Below are positions 39,487-48,972 of a DNA stretch of 64,000 bases, piece by piece. The DNA lies in assembly GCA_016713335.1 (NCBI GenBank), contig JADJPH010000023.1:1-64000 (forward strand), read 5' to 3'. The notes beneath the pieces were generated by a model. It ran no database searches and was not told the origin of the DNA. It saw only the letters and a list, made by a program, of their open reading frames with translations. The first letter of the stretch is position 1. Every line of letters begins with the position of its first letter. Made by a program: the position numbers and the translations under genes. Source of the DNA: Candidatus Fredericiella danica. Its GTDB lineage: Bacteria > Chloroflexota > Anaerolineae > Caldilineales > Caldilineaceae.

Positions 39487-40297
39487 ATGACCGAAACACC
39501 TGGAAATCGCCGCGAGTTGAAGAACATCGGCTATGAACTCTTCATTGGAAGTTTGTCGATCCTGTCGATCTTCAACCTCGTGGCGTACTACGTTTTCTTA
39601 AGGGAACACAACGTCCAGATCGTGTTGGGTATCATGAACGCCATCATGATGCCCATCTTCCTGGGTGATTTCATCTACCGCTTTGTCACCGCCCCCTCTC
39701 GCTCCCAATACTTCTGGCGGAAATTCGGCTGGGCGGACCTGATCTCGAGCATTCCCCTGCCCCAGGTCAAGATCCTACGCCTTTTCCGCCTCTGGCGCGT
39801 CATCCGGCTCTTTATAGAATTCGGAGCACGCAATCTCATCCATCAGTTCATTACGCAGCGCGCCCAGAATGCACTGCTGACGGTCATCTTTCTCGTCATC
39901 TGCGTCCTGGAGTTCGGCTCAATTGCGGTGTTGATTGCCGAAAGCAGTGCTCCGAACGCCAACATCACCAGTGCGGCGGATGCTATCTGGTGGGCCTATG
40001 TGACCATCACCACCGTTGGCTACGGCGATAAATACCGACCACCAACTGGGGCAGAATTGTCGGCATCTTTGTCGCGACCGCGGGTGTTGGTCTGTTTGGC
40101 ACGCTGGTGGTTTCCTCGCCAACACATTCCTCTCCCCGGGTAAAAACGAAGACAAAGCCGCCGAGACGGCGGTGGCGACAGTCGATCCCACGGATCCAAA
40201 GGCAAAACTAGAAGAACTGAAGCACCTCATTGCGGCCCAGGAACAAGGTGCTGCCGAACTCAAGGCCAAATTGGCAGAGATCGAAGCGCTCCTGTAG
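39487..40297 (+). CDS. Voltage-gated-type K+ channel (frameshifted)
   Basis: About 269 residues. Five to six membrane helices; the fourth is arginine-rich (LRLFRLWRVIRLFIEF), like a voltage sensor, and the pore loop WWAYVTITTVGYGDKY contains the K+ selectivity filter TVGYGD. Frame changes near 40040 and 40105 restore NWGRIVGIFVATAGVGLFGTL, the last pore helix, and a cytoplasmic coiled coil (EELKHLIAAQEQGAAELKAKLAE) that should tetramerise the channel. Moves K+ across the cytoplasmic membrane. Confidence 0.85.
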
Positions 40298-40548
40298 TTT
40301 TTTGCATTGTGCGCCATGGTGAGCCATTCCCCCGTTTTGCCGTCAATTTCCGAGGAATTCCTTTGCGTGCCGGGGCTTTCATTTGCACCGCACTTGGTAT
40401 AGAATGGTCTCAATAACCTCAGTGTTCGCTTGCCCTGCGTAGCACGCCCCCACCCACATCCACGCGACTTGGATCGCGCCTGGCAGATAGCATCGCCATC
40501 GCATCATCATTCGTCCACTTGCTTACAAATGTCGTGAGGAGAAGTCCT

Positions 40549-42021
40549 ATGGCAGAAAAAGGCCCAAAAGGCGCAATCAGTTGGACAACCATGGCCATTT
40601 TGACGGCAACGGCGGTGGCCAGTGTCCGCGGGCTACCGGCAATGGCCCCCTACGGATGGGCATCCATCTTCCTCTATGTCCTGCCGGCGATCGTGTTCAT
40701 GGTGCCGATTGCTTTGGTTGCCGCCGAATTAGCCAGTGGTTGGAAGGGCGGCGTCTTTATCTGGGTCAAAGAAGCGTACGGCGACCGGATCGGCTTCAGT
40801 GCGATCTGGCAGCAGTGGATCCAGAACGTGGTCTGGTATCCTGCCCAACTGGCCTTCTTCGCTTCAGCGCTCGCCTATGTCTTCAATCCTGCACTCGCCA
40901 ACAATGGTCTGTTTACAGGCGCCGTGATCCTGGTCGTCTATTGGCTCTCAACACTGATTGCCTTTCGTGGCGTCGCGGCCTTTGCCGCAGTTGGCAGCAA
41001 AGGCTTTATTATCGGCACGATCATTCCCTCCGCCGGTCTTGTCGTCTTTGCCCTGATCTACTTGATGACAGGCGGTAAGTCACAATTACCACCACCTGCG
41101 CCCGGCGAGTTCATGCCGGCATGGACGGGCATCGCCAGCATTGTCTTGATTGTCAGTAATTTCTTGTCGTATGCCGGTATGGAAATGAACGCCGTCCATG
41201 TCAACGATATGGATAACCCCGGCAAGAATTTCCCAAAGGCAATCCTCCTGGCGACAGTCGTCATCCTTCTTGTCTTCATCCTGCCCACGTTGGCGATCTC
41301 GGTCGGCGTCCCAGCCTCGAGCGTCAACCTGACGCAGGGTGTCTTGCAAGCCTTTGACGTCTTCTTTACCCAAATCGGCATGCCGTGGGGTACTACGGTG
41401 ATGGCACTGCTGATCGTCATCGGCATCCTGGCGTCAGTTGTCACCTGGATTCCCGGTCCCAGCCGCGGCCTGCTCATCGTTGGTCGGGAAGGCTATCTTC
41501 CGTTGTGGTTGCAGAAGACAAACAAGCAGGATATGCAGGTCAACATCATGCTCATGCAGGGTGTGATTGTGACGGCATTGGCGCTCGTCTTTGCGCTGAG
41601 CCCCTCGGTGCAGAGTGTCTTCTGGATTTTCTCGGCGATGGCGGTGCAGCTCTACCTGATCATGTATATGGTCATGTTCCTTGCCGCGATGCGGTTGCGC
41701 AAAACGAAGCCTGATGTTGTGCGCGGTTTCCGCACGCCGGCCATGACCCTCGTGGGTTGGGTTGGTTTCATTGCCAGCTTACTGGCCTTCCTGATTGGTT
41801 TCGTCGAACCATCCGGCAATTCATTCCCACAGACGACCTATGCGCTGATCCTGGTCGCCGGTATCGTCATCCTGGGTTGCGGACCATTCATTCTCTATGC
41901 GCTCCGCAAGCCGAATTGGCGCACCGCTGAACCGCAACCCGTCATCAACGTGGTGAAGCCAACCACGGCTGCACAGCCAGCAACGCCGGCCCAGCCATCC
42001 GGCAAAGCGAAAGGCCAATAA
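40549..42021 (+). CDS. APC family amino acid permease (GadC-like)
   Basis: 490 residues from ATG 40549, after GAGGAGAAG; the longer frame from 40519 lacks support. Twelve membrane helices. The opening ISWTTMAILTATAVASVRGLP and ELASGWKGGVFIWVKEAYG are those of glutamate:GABA antiporter-like APC members, as is SYAGMEMNAVHVNDMDNPGKNFP. A Pro/Ala-rich tail of about 40 residues extends into the cytoplasm. Substrate unproven; no glutamate decarboxylase is adjacent. Followed after 13 nt by a lipoprotein. Confidence 0.85.
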   Translation: MAEKGPKGAISWTTMAILTATAVASVRGLPAMAPYGWASIFLYVLPAIVFMVPIALVAAELASGWKGGVFIWVKEAYGDRIGFSAIWQQWIQNVVWYPAQLAFFASALAYVFNPALANNGLFTGAVILVVYWLSTLIAFRGVAAFAAVGSKGFIIGTIIPSAGLVVFALIYLMTGGKSQLPPPAPGEFMPAWTGIASIVLIVSNFLSYAGMEMNAVHVNDMDNPGKNFPKAILLATVVILLVFILPTLAISVGVPASSVNLTQGVLQAFDVFFTQIGMPWGTTVMALLIVIGILASVVTWIPGPSRGLLIVGREGYLPLWLQKTNKQDMQVNIMLMQGVIVTALALVFALSPSVQSVFWIFSAMAVQLYLIMYMVMFLAAMRLRKTKPDVVRGFRTPAMTLVGWVGFIASLLAFLIGFVEPSGNSFPQTTYALILVAGIVILGCGPFILYALRKPNWRTAEPQPVINVVKPTTAAQPATPAQPSGKAKGQ

Positions 42022-42034
42022 GGGGGACCGTGCC

Positions 42035-42463
42035 ATGAACGCTCAAATCACGCACAGATGGTCGACGGTTACGGTGGTCGTGATCGTCTTGTTGGCAGCA
42101 CTCGCGTTTGCTGGCTGCTCCGCCGGCACGACGCCAGGCCAGGAAGCAAGTAGCCCAGAGGCGCAACAACTGGCAATACAGCTCGGTGACACGCTCACGG
42201 CGGCCGGATTGCCGGTTCCGCCAACACAAGTGTTGACGATCCTCTACGGTGCCGACGGTGGCGTTTCATGTACCAACGTCGCAGCGTTGCAGCACCAGGC
42301 AGGTCTGACCGGCTTTGGCAGTCCGAGCATTGGCCGCCGCGTCATGATGGATCCAAAGGTCCTTGCCTATGATGAGGCGGTTGTAGCGACCTATTGCCCG
42401 GATCTGCTACCGGCATACCAGGCATACGTCACAGGCCTGGCAACTGCCACAACGATCCCGTAG
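42035..42463 (+). CDS. Lipoprotein of unknown function
   Basis: 142 residues. N-terminal membrane segment ending in the lipobox ALAFAGCSAG. The mature domain is small and soluble with two more cysteines (GGVSCTNVA and ATYCPDLL) that may form a disulfide. It sits between a permease and a membrane protein on the same strand with short gaps, suggesting an accessory role in transport. No family recognised. Confidence 0.65.
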   Translation: MNAQITHRWSTVTVVVIVLLAALAFAGCSAGTTPGQEASSPEAQQLAIQLGDTLTAAGLPVPPTQVLTILYGADGGVSCTNVAALQHQAGLTGFGSPSIGRRVMMDPKVLAYDEAVVATYCPDLLPAYQAYVTGLATATTIP

Positions 42464-42545
42464 CATTGTCGAATGAGCTAGCCTTCTCCATGCTGCCGGT
42501 GCGCCACACTCTGGTCCACCGGCAGCGCATCGTACGAAGTTCATC

Positions 42546-43232
42546 ATGGCTCTGAACCTACCTAATCGTAAACAACGCAGCATCCAGCCACTGCTCGCGA
42601 TCATTGCGGTCATCGCCATGCCTGCGCTCCTGTCCGCGGAACTGCAGGCGCCGCCATTGGTCGCACGCATTTTTCCGATCCTTTCCAACCACTATACGGG
42701 GGCTGTACAACTTGCGATCTCGCTGCTGCTGATCGTCATTGGGATCGCCGTCTGGTGGTCAGGATCGCACGCGGTCGTGCGCCGGCTGATCTACGTCTAT
42801 GCGACACTAGCGACTGTCGTATTGATCGTATCGCTGTTCGGGCTGGTACTTACGCTTTCAGTCTACACGGCGGCACAGGCTACTTTGCTGCTCAAGGATG
42901 CATTCGTGGTGTGGGCGATGACCGTACTGGCCTTCTCGCTCTGGTATTGGCTGATCGACTCGGGGTGGCCAGAGGCGATGAGTGGGGCGGAGGAAGACCG
43001 CCATGATTTCGTCTTCCCTCAGCAGACACAGGAGATCAACGGGTGGCATGCATGGGCGCCGAGCTATCTTGACTACCTGCACCTCGCTTTCAACACCAGC
43101 ACGGCTTTCAGCCCAACCGACGTATTGCCGCTATCCCACCGCGCGAAGGTGCTGATGATGATTCAGTCAAGTTTATCGCTGGTGGTCGTCGCCACCATCG
43201 CGGCACGCGCCATTAACATCCTTGCCGGGTGA
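42546..43232 (+). CDS. Multi-pass membrane protein, DUF1345-like
   Basis: 228 residues with about five hydrophobic helices (AIIAVIAMPALLSAELQ; LAISLLLIVIGIAVWW; LIYVYATLATVVLIVSLFGLV; AFVVWAMTVLAFSLWYWLID; SSLSLVVVATIAARAINILAG). The C-terminal DYLHLAFNTSTAFSPTDVLP followed by RAKVLMM resembles DUF1345 proteins, where a similar 'DyLyfsf-----sDv--s-r--r' motif precedes the last helix. Function unknown. Third gene of the permease group; a strong hairpin follows. Confidence 0.6.
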   Translation: MALNLPNRKQRSIQPLLAIIAVIAMPALLSAELQAPPLVARIFPILSNHYTGAVQLAISLLLIVIGIAVWWSGSHAVVRRLIYVYATLATVVLIVSLFGLVLTLSVYTAAQATLLLKDAFVVWAMTVLAFSLWYWLIDSGWPEAMSGAEEDRHDFVFPQQTQEINGWHAWAPSYLDYLHLAFNTSTAFSPTDVLPLSHRAKVLMMIQSSLSLVVVATIAARAINILAG

Positions 43233-43239
43233 CACTGAC

Positions 43240-43283
43240 ATGCAGGCGTCCGACGCCATGATTGTGGCGCCGGACGCCTGCAT
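43240..43283. terminator. Bidirectional terminator hairpin
   Basis: A 13-bp perfect stem (43240-43252 with 43271-43283, starting ATGCAGGCGTC) plus an inner CGCC/GGCG pair and an 8-nt loop. It sits between convergent genes ending at 43232 and 43290, so it can serve both. No T tract on either side. Confidence 0.75.
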
Positions 43284-43289
43284 CACGGA

Positions 43290-44416
43290 TTATGGAGCCT
43301 TCGGTTCGTTGCTCACTGCGGGAATTGACTTCAAGTAGGCAGCAATCGCTGCGGCGTCGTCTTCCGTCAGTTTGCTGAAGCGGCGCTGGATCTGCTGCGC
43401 CATAGCGCCCTCGATCGGCTCTCCACTAGGCAGGGTTCCGGTCAGCATAAACGTGGCGATTTCCGCTTCGGTCCATTTGCCGATGCCGGTGGCCTCGTCT
43501 GGCGTGAGATTCGAGGCAATCTCGCCGGCATCGCCCGGCATCACCGCACCGGCCAACAGCATATCGGTCATTGGGCTGCCGTCGTCACCCTTCGGCGTAT
43601 GGCAGCCGGCGCAATTTGCCAGCGTCACCAGATACTCGCCACGTGCGACGGGTTCGGCCGGCGCCTCGGCAGGGGGCGTCGTTGGTGGCGTCCAAGCCGG
43701 TGGCTCTTCATTCAACGCACGCTTCGGCACGGCATTGCTGATCGGTTCCAGTGTGCGCAGGTAGGCAACCAGATCCTGGACATCCTTGTCCGACATCACA
43801 CTGAAGGTCTTATAAGGCATGATCGGATGAATGACTTTGACCGCTCCACCCCCGCCTGGCGCCTGCCCGGTGCGCAGGATGCTGGCGATGGTCTCATCGC
43901 TGTAACCGGCAATGCCCGTCTCGGGGTCGGAGGTCAAGTTGAGGCATAGACGACGCCAAAGGGACCCTCGAACTTCCTCCCGCCCGCAAGACCGCCAAGG
44001 TCGGAGTCGAAGTGGCAGCCGCAGCCGCCGGTCAAATTGGCGATGTATTGACCTGCAACCGGGTCGCCCATCACAGCGCTCGTGCCGCCGGCCTCTTCCG
44101 GCTCCTCTTCCGGCGCTTCCGTCGTTGCTGCGGGCGCCTCTTCCGGCGCCTCGGTCGTGGCAGCAGCAGGCTCCTCTTCCGGCGCTTCGGTTGTGGCCGC
44201 CGGCGCTTCTTCTGGCGCTTCAGTCGTCGCTGCTTCAGTCGCTGCTTCAGTCGCAGCCTCCGTCGTCGCCGCGGCTGCGGCCGCTTCGGTCGCAGCCGGC
44301 TGCTCACTGCCACCGCAGGCCGCGAGCACCGTCGCCATTACCACCAACAACGCCACAGCAACGGCGAACCGCCACGGCCTACGTGCTACATCTCGAACAA
44401 ACTGCGCTGGTTCCAT
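43290..44416 (-). CDS. c-type cytochrome lipoprotein with CXCH and CXXCH sites (one frameshift)
   Basis: About 375 residues. Lipobox in ATVLAACGGS. A low-complexity linker of about 70 residues repeats an 11-residue unit (TTEAPEEAPAA / TTEAPEEEPAA). Two cytochrome c-like domains follow: the first reads LTGGCGCHFDSDLGGLAGG, a C-x-C-H rather than C-x-x-C-H; the second has the normal NCAGCHTPKGDD. The frame changes near 43935 (VVYAS to NLTSDPE). Last gene of the act-like group, so it may take electrons from ACIII. The first site needs checking because one inserted codon would make it canonical. Confidence 0.8.
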
Positions 44417-44521
44417 GGTTTTCTCCTTTGTTCAAACGATCACTCAAGTATGTAAACTGTCACCGCTCAATCCAGTGACGCGAGGCGTATCGCGTTGCTC
44501 ATTGACCCTTCTGTCCTTGCC

Positions 44522-45229
44522 CTAATTCTCGTTCGCCCCCTGGGTGATCCACGCCACAATGATGTCGATCTCTGGCTGTGTCAGTGGATCGCTCTCTTTC
44601 GGCATCTTGCCGCTGACCACCATCTCGACCAGGTAGCTGTTGTCCGGGTTCCCCGGCTCAACCACCGGCCCATTCTGCGAGCCACCCATCACCGAGCGAT
44701 ACCGGATCAATTTCAACCCCTCTTCGGCCTTCTCATCGCCATGACACTCGGCGCAATGCTGTTCAAAGATGGGCAGAACATTGGCTGTGAAACTCACATT
44801 CGTTAGATCAACGGCAGGCGCTGCCGGTGCGGATTCTGGCTGCATTGCACCGGCGGCAGGCGTCGGCGCCGGTGTAACGCCAACAGGCAGCCCTGAATCC
44901 GCGAGCATAGACATGGCTTGTTCAACCGGGATGTGAACAATCTGCAGAGTCGGATCGACCCAGCCATAACTGTTCAGTCGTTCTTCGGCGGTCAAGCGCA
45001 GCGCCGCAAGCTGCTCCGCATCCGGACTTGGAGTCAATTGTGCGACCACACCGGCCCCCATCAATACGCGCAAGGCGCCTGGTCCCCAGAGCGTCCCTGC
45101 CAGGACCATGCCGGCAGCCAACACCAGAAGCGCCACCGCGCAGCCAATCCCAGTGCGCTGCCACCGGTTGTTCTTTGCCGCCACGTCAGGCGGATTGTTC
45201 GGCGGGGGTGAAGCCGTCGGCATGTTCAT
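44522..45229 (-). CDS. Membrane-anchored c-type cytochrome of the act operon
   Basis: 235 residues; ATG 45229 has GGGAGAAG upstream and overlaps the end of actF by 44 nt. One membrane helix near residues 27-50 (GCAVALLVLAAGMVLAGTLW), then a short segment LNSYGWVDPTLQIVHIPVEQAM that recurs in proteins of act clusters, and a cytochrome c domain with FEQHCAECHGDEKAEEGL and a distal Met candidate in VVSGKMPKESDPL. Anchored outside the membrane as an electron acceptor or partner of ACIII. Confidence 0.8.
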   Translation of the reverse strand: MNMPTASPPPNNPPDVAAKNNRWQRTGIGCAVALLVLAAGMVLAGTLWGPGALRVLMGAGVVAQLTPSPDAEQLAALRLTAEERLNSYGWVDPTLQIVHIPVEQAMSMLADSGLPVGVTPAPTPAAGAMQPESAPAAPAVDLTNVSFTANVLPIFEQHCAECHGDEKAEEGLKLIRYRSVMGGSQNGPVVEPGNPDNSYLVEMVVSGKMPKESDPLTQPEIDIIVAWITQGANEN

Positions 45230-46418
45230 TCACTTCTCCCAAGCGTGCGTCATGCAGTGGCAGTGGCGCCTTGCCGGCCCATATCCGCAGAAACAGCGAA
45301 ACCCAGAGCCCGCCAATGGCGACGAGCAACGCAATATCGACCCATGGCAATCGAACACTCTCTGGCTGGAATGCCGGCATGATCAACCACTGCAACTCGA
45401 TCCAGCGGCCCACAAGAATCAGGACGGCGAGGCCTGACAGCAACTGCGCCTTGCGCTTGAAGCTGCGCGAGAGCAGCGCCAGAAATGGGATCGCAAAGTC
45501 AAAGAGCACCAACACCAGCGCAACAACTGACCACAGGCCATTCAGCCGGCGATAGTACCAGGTCACTTCGTGCGGCAGATTGGCTGACCAGATGATCAAG
45601 AACTGCGAGAATGAGAAGTAGGCCCAAATCATGACAAAAGCGAGGATGAAGTTGCCCAGGTCATTGAAGCCCTGCACCCACGCCTTCGCGCCGGCATTCC
45701 GCCGGGCAAGGACACGCAGCCCAAGCACGGCAACCGACAGGGCGCCCAACACCTGACCGGCAATGAAGATCAGACCGTAGATCGAGGAATACCACTCCGG
45801 TTCCAGCGACATCAGCCAATCGTAGGCGGCGAAGGTGCACGTCAACACATAGAGGATCAACCCCACCGTGCTAAGCCGCTGCATACGCGTCGCCAACTGC
45901 GGGTCACCGGTGCGGTCTTGAGCGTGCGAAAGGCGGTTCAGCCCCAATGCAAGACCGTTCCATATCAGGAAATAGAAGATCGTGCGGCCAACAAAGAATG
46001 GAACATTCAGATACGCGGTCTTCTGTTGCAGCACCTCGCTATGCTGCACGATCTCCGGGTTTGCCCAAGGATAGAGGGTGCTGATCCCAAAGAACAAGGG
46101 CACACAGAAGACTGTCAACAGCGGCAGTGTCATCGCCCCCGCTTCCATCCAGCGGCGAATCAGCCCGCTCCACCGTCCCCCTGCGACGTGATGCAGCATG
46201 GCAAGCCCCAGACACCCGAGGGCGATCTGGAGCCAGTAGATGGTCGCCAGCAGATAAGCGGACCAAAATTGCTCGCGCAAGATGAAGGCGCCAATCGCGG
46301 CCACTGCAGCCCCCGCAAGGCCAACAATGAACGCCACGCGTCGCCATCGCGCCACTGCTTGTGGTGCAACATTCGTGCCGTCTATGGCTTCGACCACCGT
46401 ATCTTCCGCTGTGTTCAT
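45186..46418 (-). CDS. actF: Alternative complex III membrane subunit ActF
   Basis: 410 residues from ATG 46418 (MNTAEDTVVE), overlapping the actE stop by 4 nt. Ten membrane helices: WSAYLLATIYWLQIALGCLG, MLHHVAGGRWSGLIRRWMEAG, FAAYDWLMSLEPEWYSSIYGL, MIWAYFSFSQFLIIWSANLP and others match the ActF/NrfD-like core. ActF together with ActC forms the quinol-binding and proposed proton-moving part of ACIII. Order and overlaps show one operon. Confidence 0.9.
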   Translation of the reverse strand: MNTAEDTVVEAIDGTNVAPQAVARWRRVAFIVGLAGAAVAAIGAFILREQFWSAYLLATIYWLQIALGCLGLAMLHHVAGGRWSGLIRRWMEAGAMTLPLLTVFCVPLFFGISTLYPWANPEIVQHSEVLQQKTAYLNVPFFVGRTIFYFLIWNGLALGLNRLSHAQDRTGDPQLATRMQRLSTVGLILYVLTCTFAAYDWLMSLEPEWYSSIYGLIFIAGQVLGALSVAVLGLRVLARRNAGAKAWVQGFNDLGNFILAFVMIWAYFSFSQFLIIWSANLPHEVTWYYRRLNGLWSVVALVLVLFDFAIPFLALLSRSFKRKAQLLSGLAVLILVGRWIELQWLIMPAFQPESVRLPWVDIALLVAIGGLWVSLFLRIWAGKAPLPLHDARLGEVNEHADGFTPAEQSA

Positions 46419-47019
46419 TTCGTGATGGTGTCCGTCTGTTCCAAGAGTGGGAGTTGGTCTGCCGGGACCTGCGCCGCATTGGCATTCTGGCTCAATTGCA
46501 GTGCGCGAATATACGCGACGATTGCCCACCGATCGTCTGGTGCGACGCGAGCGCCATAGGCAGGCATTACGCGGGTGCCATCTGTAATGGTCTCAAAATA
46601 GAAGCCGGCCGGTTCATCCCGCATCTCAGGATCGTGAAATGACGTTGGCGTCTTCATGCCATACCGGATCACAGGGCCATTTCCGTCGCCCACAAAACCA
46701 TGACACGGTGCGCAAAAGATGTCGTAACGGTCGCGCCCTCGTTCCAGCACTGCCAGCGTCACCGTGAAGGGGAAAGACTCGGTCAACTTGTTGTCGACCC
46801 GCCCGGTGTAGCGCTGTGCATCGAGGCGCAGTTGGCCGCGCGCCACCGTGTCTTCGATCCGCGGTCGGGCGGAGGGCGATCGGCAAAAAAGGTGCTCTCC
46901 TCGAAAGGGTCGTAACGCGGCTGGTCGACCATATCCAGCGTGCACCCCACTGCGAGTGCGGCTGCAGCGAGCAGCACTGCAAACAATCCGAATTTTGGCC
47001 AACTCAGCAGTTTCATCAT
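46415..47019 (-). CDS. actE: Alternative complex III monoheme cytochrome ActE (one frameshift)
   Basis: About 201 residues. Lipoprotein signal (AAALAVGCTLDM). After the lipobox the chain reads VDQPRYDPFEESTFFADRP, and then changes frame near 46875 into SARPRIEDTVARGQL. The heme site is DIFCAPCHGFVGDGNG; the distal Met is likely in GTRVMPAYG. ActE carries electrons from the ACIII core to the downstream cytochrome c or oxidase. It lies between the actCD fusion (gap 3 nt) and actF. Confidence 0.88.
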
Positions 47020-47022
47020 CGG

Positions 47023-48972
47023 CTACTTCTCGACGTCCATCACTTGCGCCGGGTGTAGACCCGCCAAAAACGCTTTCGTTTGCACGGCATCGAACTTCGG
47101 ATCACGCGCTTCAATGCACAAGAAGAAGCGATCCTGTGACGCATGCCGGAAGCGTGACGCATTGAAAACGGCATGGTAGGGTTGGGGCAGCCGGTTGGAG
47201 AAGAGCATCCCAAAGGCAGTCGTCATTGCGGCAAACAGGATCGTCATCTCAAAGACGACGATGATGAAGGACGGCCAACTGTTTAGCGGCCGGCCGCCAA
47301 CATTCCAGGGGTTCGCCACCAGCGACACATAGTACTGTAACGCCAGCCCGGCCAGTGCACCCACCATCCCACCGGCCAACGCGTAGAATGGCAATCTCGA
47401 AGCGCGAAGACCGAGCGCCACGGGCAACTCCTCGATTGGGAACGGGCTGTAGGCGTCGATTTTGCGATAGCCCGCCTGGTAGGTTGTTGTGGCTACTTCA
47501 ACCAGGGTGTGTGGATCGTCGAATTCGGCCATCAGGCCATAGAGCGTGTTCGACGCAGGCGCCGCGCCGGGTGACTGTTCGCCGGTTGGCGTCGCTGCTG
47601 CCAACGGTGTTGGCGCGACATCAGGGTTTGGCGCCACCAGGTGCCGCATCTCAAACATGGAGATCATCGGCAGCAGGCGGATGAAGAGCAAGATGAGAAA
47701 GATAAACAGGCCGATGGTGCCGAGGATGGTCGCCCAATCCCAGACTGTGCCGGAGAATGTGCCCCAGGACGAAGGGAGGAAATCACGGTGTAAGCCACCG
47801 ACGATGATCACATAGCGTTCGATCCACATGCCGATATCCACTGCGATCGCGACCAGGAAAAGCAGGATCGGTCGCGACCGCACCCCTTTGAACCAGAGTG
47901 CCTGGGGAATCAACACATTGCAGAGCATCAGTGCCCAGAACGCCCACCAGTAGGGGCCAAACGTCCGGTTGTAGAGCCAGAAGCGCTCGACCGGGTTGCC
48001 AGAGTACCAGGCGATAAATGCTTCGGTCAGATATCCATAGATGACAAAAAGACCGGTCGCCAGCATGACTTTGGCCATGTTATCCAGGTGCTTCGCGGTC
48101 ACGAGATCTTCGATGTGATAGAGTTTGCGCAGCGGAATGAGCAGCGTCAGCACCATGGCAAAGCCGCTAAAGATCGCGCCGGCCACGAAGTAGGGTGGAA
48201 AGACCGTCGAGTGCCAGCCTGGAAGCACCCCCACCGCAAAGTCAAAGCTCACAATAGAGTGCACAGAGATGACCAGGGCCGTCGCCAACGCTGCCAGCAG
48301 CAGGTAGGCTGTTTCATAGCGCTGCCAGTGACCGGCTTCGCCGCGCCAGCCCATCGCGAGGATGCCGTAGAAGTAGCGCGCCCACTTGTTTTCGGCGCGA
48401 TCACGCATGGCCGCCAGATCGGGCACCAGACCGATAAACCAGAACATCAGCGAAACGAGCGCATAGGTCCCGATCGCAAAGGCGTCCCAGACCAGCGGGC
48501 TGCGAAACTGTGGCCACAAATCGAGTGTGTTGGGGACTGGGAAGAGCCAGTAGGCGAGCCAGGGCCGGCCCACATGGAGCACGGGATACATGCTGGCGCA
48601 TAAGATCGCAAAAAGCGTCATCGCCTCCGCAAAGCGGTTGATGGAAGTGCGCCAGGTCTGCCGAAATAGCAGGAGTATGGCGGAGATGAGGGTACCCGCA
48701 TGCGCAATCCCAATCCACCAGACCATCGACGTGATGTCGAAGCCCCAACCAACCGGCTGGTTGTTGCCCCAGATCCCAATGCCGGTCGTCAATAGATGAG
48801 CCACGGTATAGAGAAACAACAGAAGCAGACCCATTGCGAGCGCCATGCCGGCAAACCAGGGTTTCGGCGTCGACCGCGTCAGGACGATCCCGGAGATCTT
48901 TTCAGTGATCGACCGATAGGTGTGGCCTGGGGCAACGATGGCATCAGCCGGTTCAGGTGTAGGCGCAATCAT
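47023..48972 (-). CDS. actC-actD: Fused ActC-ActD of alternative complex III
   Basis: 649 residues. Residues 1-460 are an ActC/NrfD-type membrane protein with ten helices (VGWGFDITSMVWWIGIAHAG, SIVSFDFAVGVLPGWHSTVFPPYFVAGA, GLHRDFLPSSWGTFSG). A Pro/Ala linker (about 465-495) joins it to an ActD domain (LYGLMAEFDDPHTLVEVATTTYQAGYRKIDAYSPFPIEEL, two helices, then HAVFNASRFRHASQDRFFLCIEA), usually a separate protein. The frame is open throughout, so the fusion is not an indel effect. It overlaps actB by 4 nt. Works as the quinol-oxidising membrane core with its ActD partner. Confidence 0.88.
   Translation of the reverse strand: MIAPTPEPADAIVAPGHTYRSITEKISGIVLTRSTPKPWFAGMALAMGLLLLFLYTVAHLLTTGIGIWGNNQPVGWGFDITSMVWWIGIAHAGTLISAILLLFRQTWRTSINRFAEAMTLFAILCASMYPVLHVGRPWLAYWLFPVPNTLDLWPQFRSPLVWDAFAIGTYALVSLMFWFIGLVPDLAAMRDRAENKWARYFYGILAMGWRGEAGHWQRYETAYLLLAALATALVISVHSIVSFDFAVGVLPGWHSTVFPPYFVAGAIFSGFAMVLTLLIPLRKLYHIEDLVTAKHLDNMAKVMLATGLFVIYGYLTEAFIAWYSGNPVERFWLYNRTFGPYWWAFWALMLCNVLIPQALWFKGVRSRPILLFLVAIAVDIGMWIERYVIIVGGLHRDFLPSSWGTFSGTVWDWATILGTIGLFIFLILLFIRLLPMISMFEMRHLVAPNPDVAPTPLAAATPTGEQSPGAAPASNTLYGLMAEFDDPHTLVEVATTTYQAGYRKIDAYSPFPIEELPVALGLRASRLPFYALAGGMVGALAGLALQYYVSLVANPWNVGGRPLNSWPSFIIVVFEMTILFAAMTTAFGMLFSNRLPQPYHAVFNASRFRHASQDRFFLCIEARDPKFDAVQTKAFLAGLHPAQVMDVEK

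Noticed and set aside
39191..39499. Minus-strand hypothetical gene
   Set aside because: No ribosome site or recognisable motif, and it overlaps the channel start; left as intergenic sequence.
44098..44235. Minisatellite
   Set aside because: It is the coding sequence of the 11-residue Ala/Glu/Pro/Thr linker repeats of a cytochrome c lipoprotein.
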